Part shown: piece after piece, positions 5,320 through 5,818 of the stretch | Layout: every line of letters starts with the position of its first letter | How positions within the stretch are numbered: position 1 is the first letter of the stretch | Assembly: GCA_964369995.1 (NCBI GenBank) | Contig: CAYJHH010000158.1 | Location: 1 to 5,818 of the forward strand | Origin: CAYJAD01 sp964369995 | Lineage (GTDB): Bacteria > Desulfobacterota > Desulfovibrionia > Desulfovibrionales > Desulfovibrionaceae | Direction: 5' to 3' | DNA: 5,818 bases | The notes under the pieces: generated by a model | The model's input: only the letters and a program-made list of their open reading frames with translations | Databases searched by the model: none | What the model was told of the DNA's origin: nothing | Position numbers and translations under genes: made by a program

Positions 5320-5367
5320 ATATCCACCGCTCAAAGGTGCAGACAAAATCTTACATTGAGCGGATAT
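5320..5367. repeat. Inverted repeat between oriT and the next gene
   Basis: ATATCC (5320-5325) plus GCTCAA (5329-5334), separated by a 3-nt bulge ACC, pair with TTGAGCGGATAT (5356-5367): 12 bp with a 21-nt loop. It could be an extra oriT hairpin, an accessory-protein binding site or an operator for the gene at 5419. No T-run follows, so it is not an intrinsic terminator. Confidence 0.6.
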
Positions 5368-5418
5368 GCTGGCAAGGTATTTCAGATAAAAATACAACCA
5401 TATATAAGGATAAAAATC

Positions 5419-5818
5419 ATGAATATGACAGCATCCCAAATAAAAATACTCAAACAAGAACTGAGCAAGTTAAAACCAGCCAAAGTCACTTTAGACGGAA
5501 ACCGCACCCTCACCATGCGCGAAGCTATCTTTGCTCTTGCTCCAGTATTAGAGCGCATGAAGAAGCGCGGATTTGAGACACAGGAAATCATCCAACGCTT
5601 GCACGAAAAAGGCATAGACATAAAGGCAGCAACCCTTGCTCGTTATCTCAATGAGCATAAGCGTGGTAAGGATAAAAAGGCGGATAAGAAAGCAGATGAA
5701 ACAGTTAAGACCCACAAGACAAAGCCCTCTTCACAAGCTCACCTCATACCACAACCAGAACGCACAGCTCATTGGGGAGGTTTTGAAGTACGGCCAGACA
5801 TTCCCGATGATGAATTGT
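5419..5818 (+). CDS. Small basic protein next to mob/oriT, possible HTH accessory factor, cut by right edge
   Basis: An open frame of 133 codons reaching the window end without a stop. ATG 5419 is preceded by AAGGAT (5406-5411) with 7-bp spacing. The first 80 residues look helical: an amphipathic start (MNMTASQIKILKQELSKLK), then LTMREAIFALAPVLERMKKRGFETQEIIQRLHEKGIDIKAATLARYLNEH (31-80). The last part reads as a helix-turn-helix, with GFETQEIIQRLHEKG then the probable recognition helix KAATLARYLNEH. A Lys/Asp-rich linker (81-102) leads to a P/Q-rich stretch and a short module (WGGFEVRPDIPDDEL) at the edge. I do not recognise a named family. Similar small 'F...EI...L...GI.I...TL..YL' proteins occur beside mobilization and plasmid-maintenance genes, so an accessory mobilization or regulatory role at the nearby oriT is plausible but inferred. 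Confidence 0.7.
   Translation, partial: MNMTASQIKILKQELSKLKPAKVTLDGNRTLTMREAIFALAPVLERMKKRGFETQEIIQRLHEKGIDIKAATLARYLNEHKRGKDKKADKKADETVKTHKTKPSSQAHLIPQPERTAHWGGFEVRPDIPDDEL

Noticed and set aside
5337..5576. Plus-strand open frame of 79 codons
   Set aside because: It overlaps the 5419 gene in another frame, crosses the inverted repeat, has no ribosome site and a composition unlike a real protein.

Overview
The window looks like most of the backbone of an integrative and mobilizable element, a chromosomal island that excises itself and borrows another element's conjugation machinery. All genes supported here lie on the + strand. In order they are: the catalytic half of a tyrosine recombinase (cut by the left edge), an unrecognised 276-aa protein, a strong intrinsic terminator, a small AlpA/excisionase-type helix-turn-helix protein, a DUF3987 (YfjI-like) putative replication ATPase, a long frame joining a DnaG-type CHC2 zinc finger to a MobV relaxase, a candidate MobV-type oriT, and the start of a small basic protein that runs off the right edge. 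The order int - regulator - replication protein - CHC2 - mob - oriT recalls the layout of the NBU-type mobilizable elements.

Host: the sequence is AT-rich. Shine-Dalgarno sites are good (AGGAGGG before the HTH gene, AAGGGGTGA before the relaxase), which argues against Bacteroidetes despite the NBU-like layout. The style of the integrase and of the DUF3987/CHC2 proteins makes me think of a low-GC proteobacterium, perhaps of the Desulfovibrionaceae. That is recollection, not proof.

Layout: 3-1394 holds int and the unknown gene, closed by the terminator at 1497-1528. A second transcription unit starts with the HTH gene at 1575 and passes by a 2-bp gap into the DUF3987 gene (to 3418). The 98-bp gap after it carries a striking symmetric array of 9-bp-spaced heptamers (CTCAAAA and its inverse TTTTGAG). 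Part of this array is repeated inside the DUF3987 coding sequence at 1913-1941, where it encodes an x-Q-N tripeptide repeat. Then comes the CHC2-MobV frame (3517-5214), with a full internal ribosome site and start for MobV at 4090. The 204 bp from 5215 to 5418 contain hairpins that match the pMV158-type MobV nick region, read on the minus strand, plus one further inverted repeat.

How the parts could work together (inference): the recombinase and HTH protein control integration and excision. The DUF3987 and CHC2 proteins would support replication of the excised circle or of transferred single strands, possibly at the heptamer array. MobV would nick the oriT for transfer. The most unusual points are the primase-finger/relaxase frame with its nested relaxase start, the heptamer array with its coding copy, and an oriT downstream of and facing back toward its relaxase gene.
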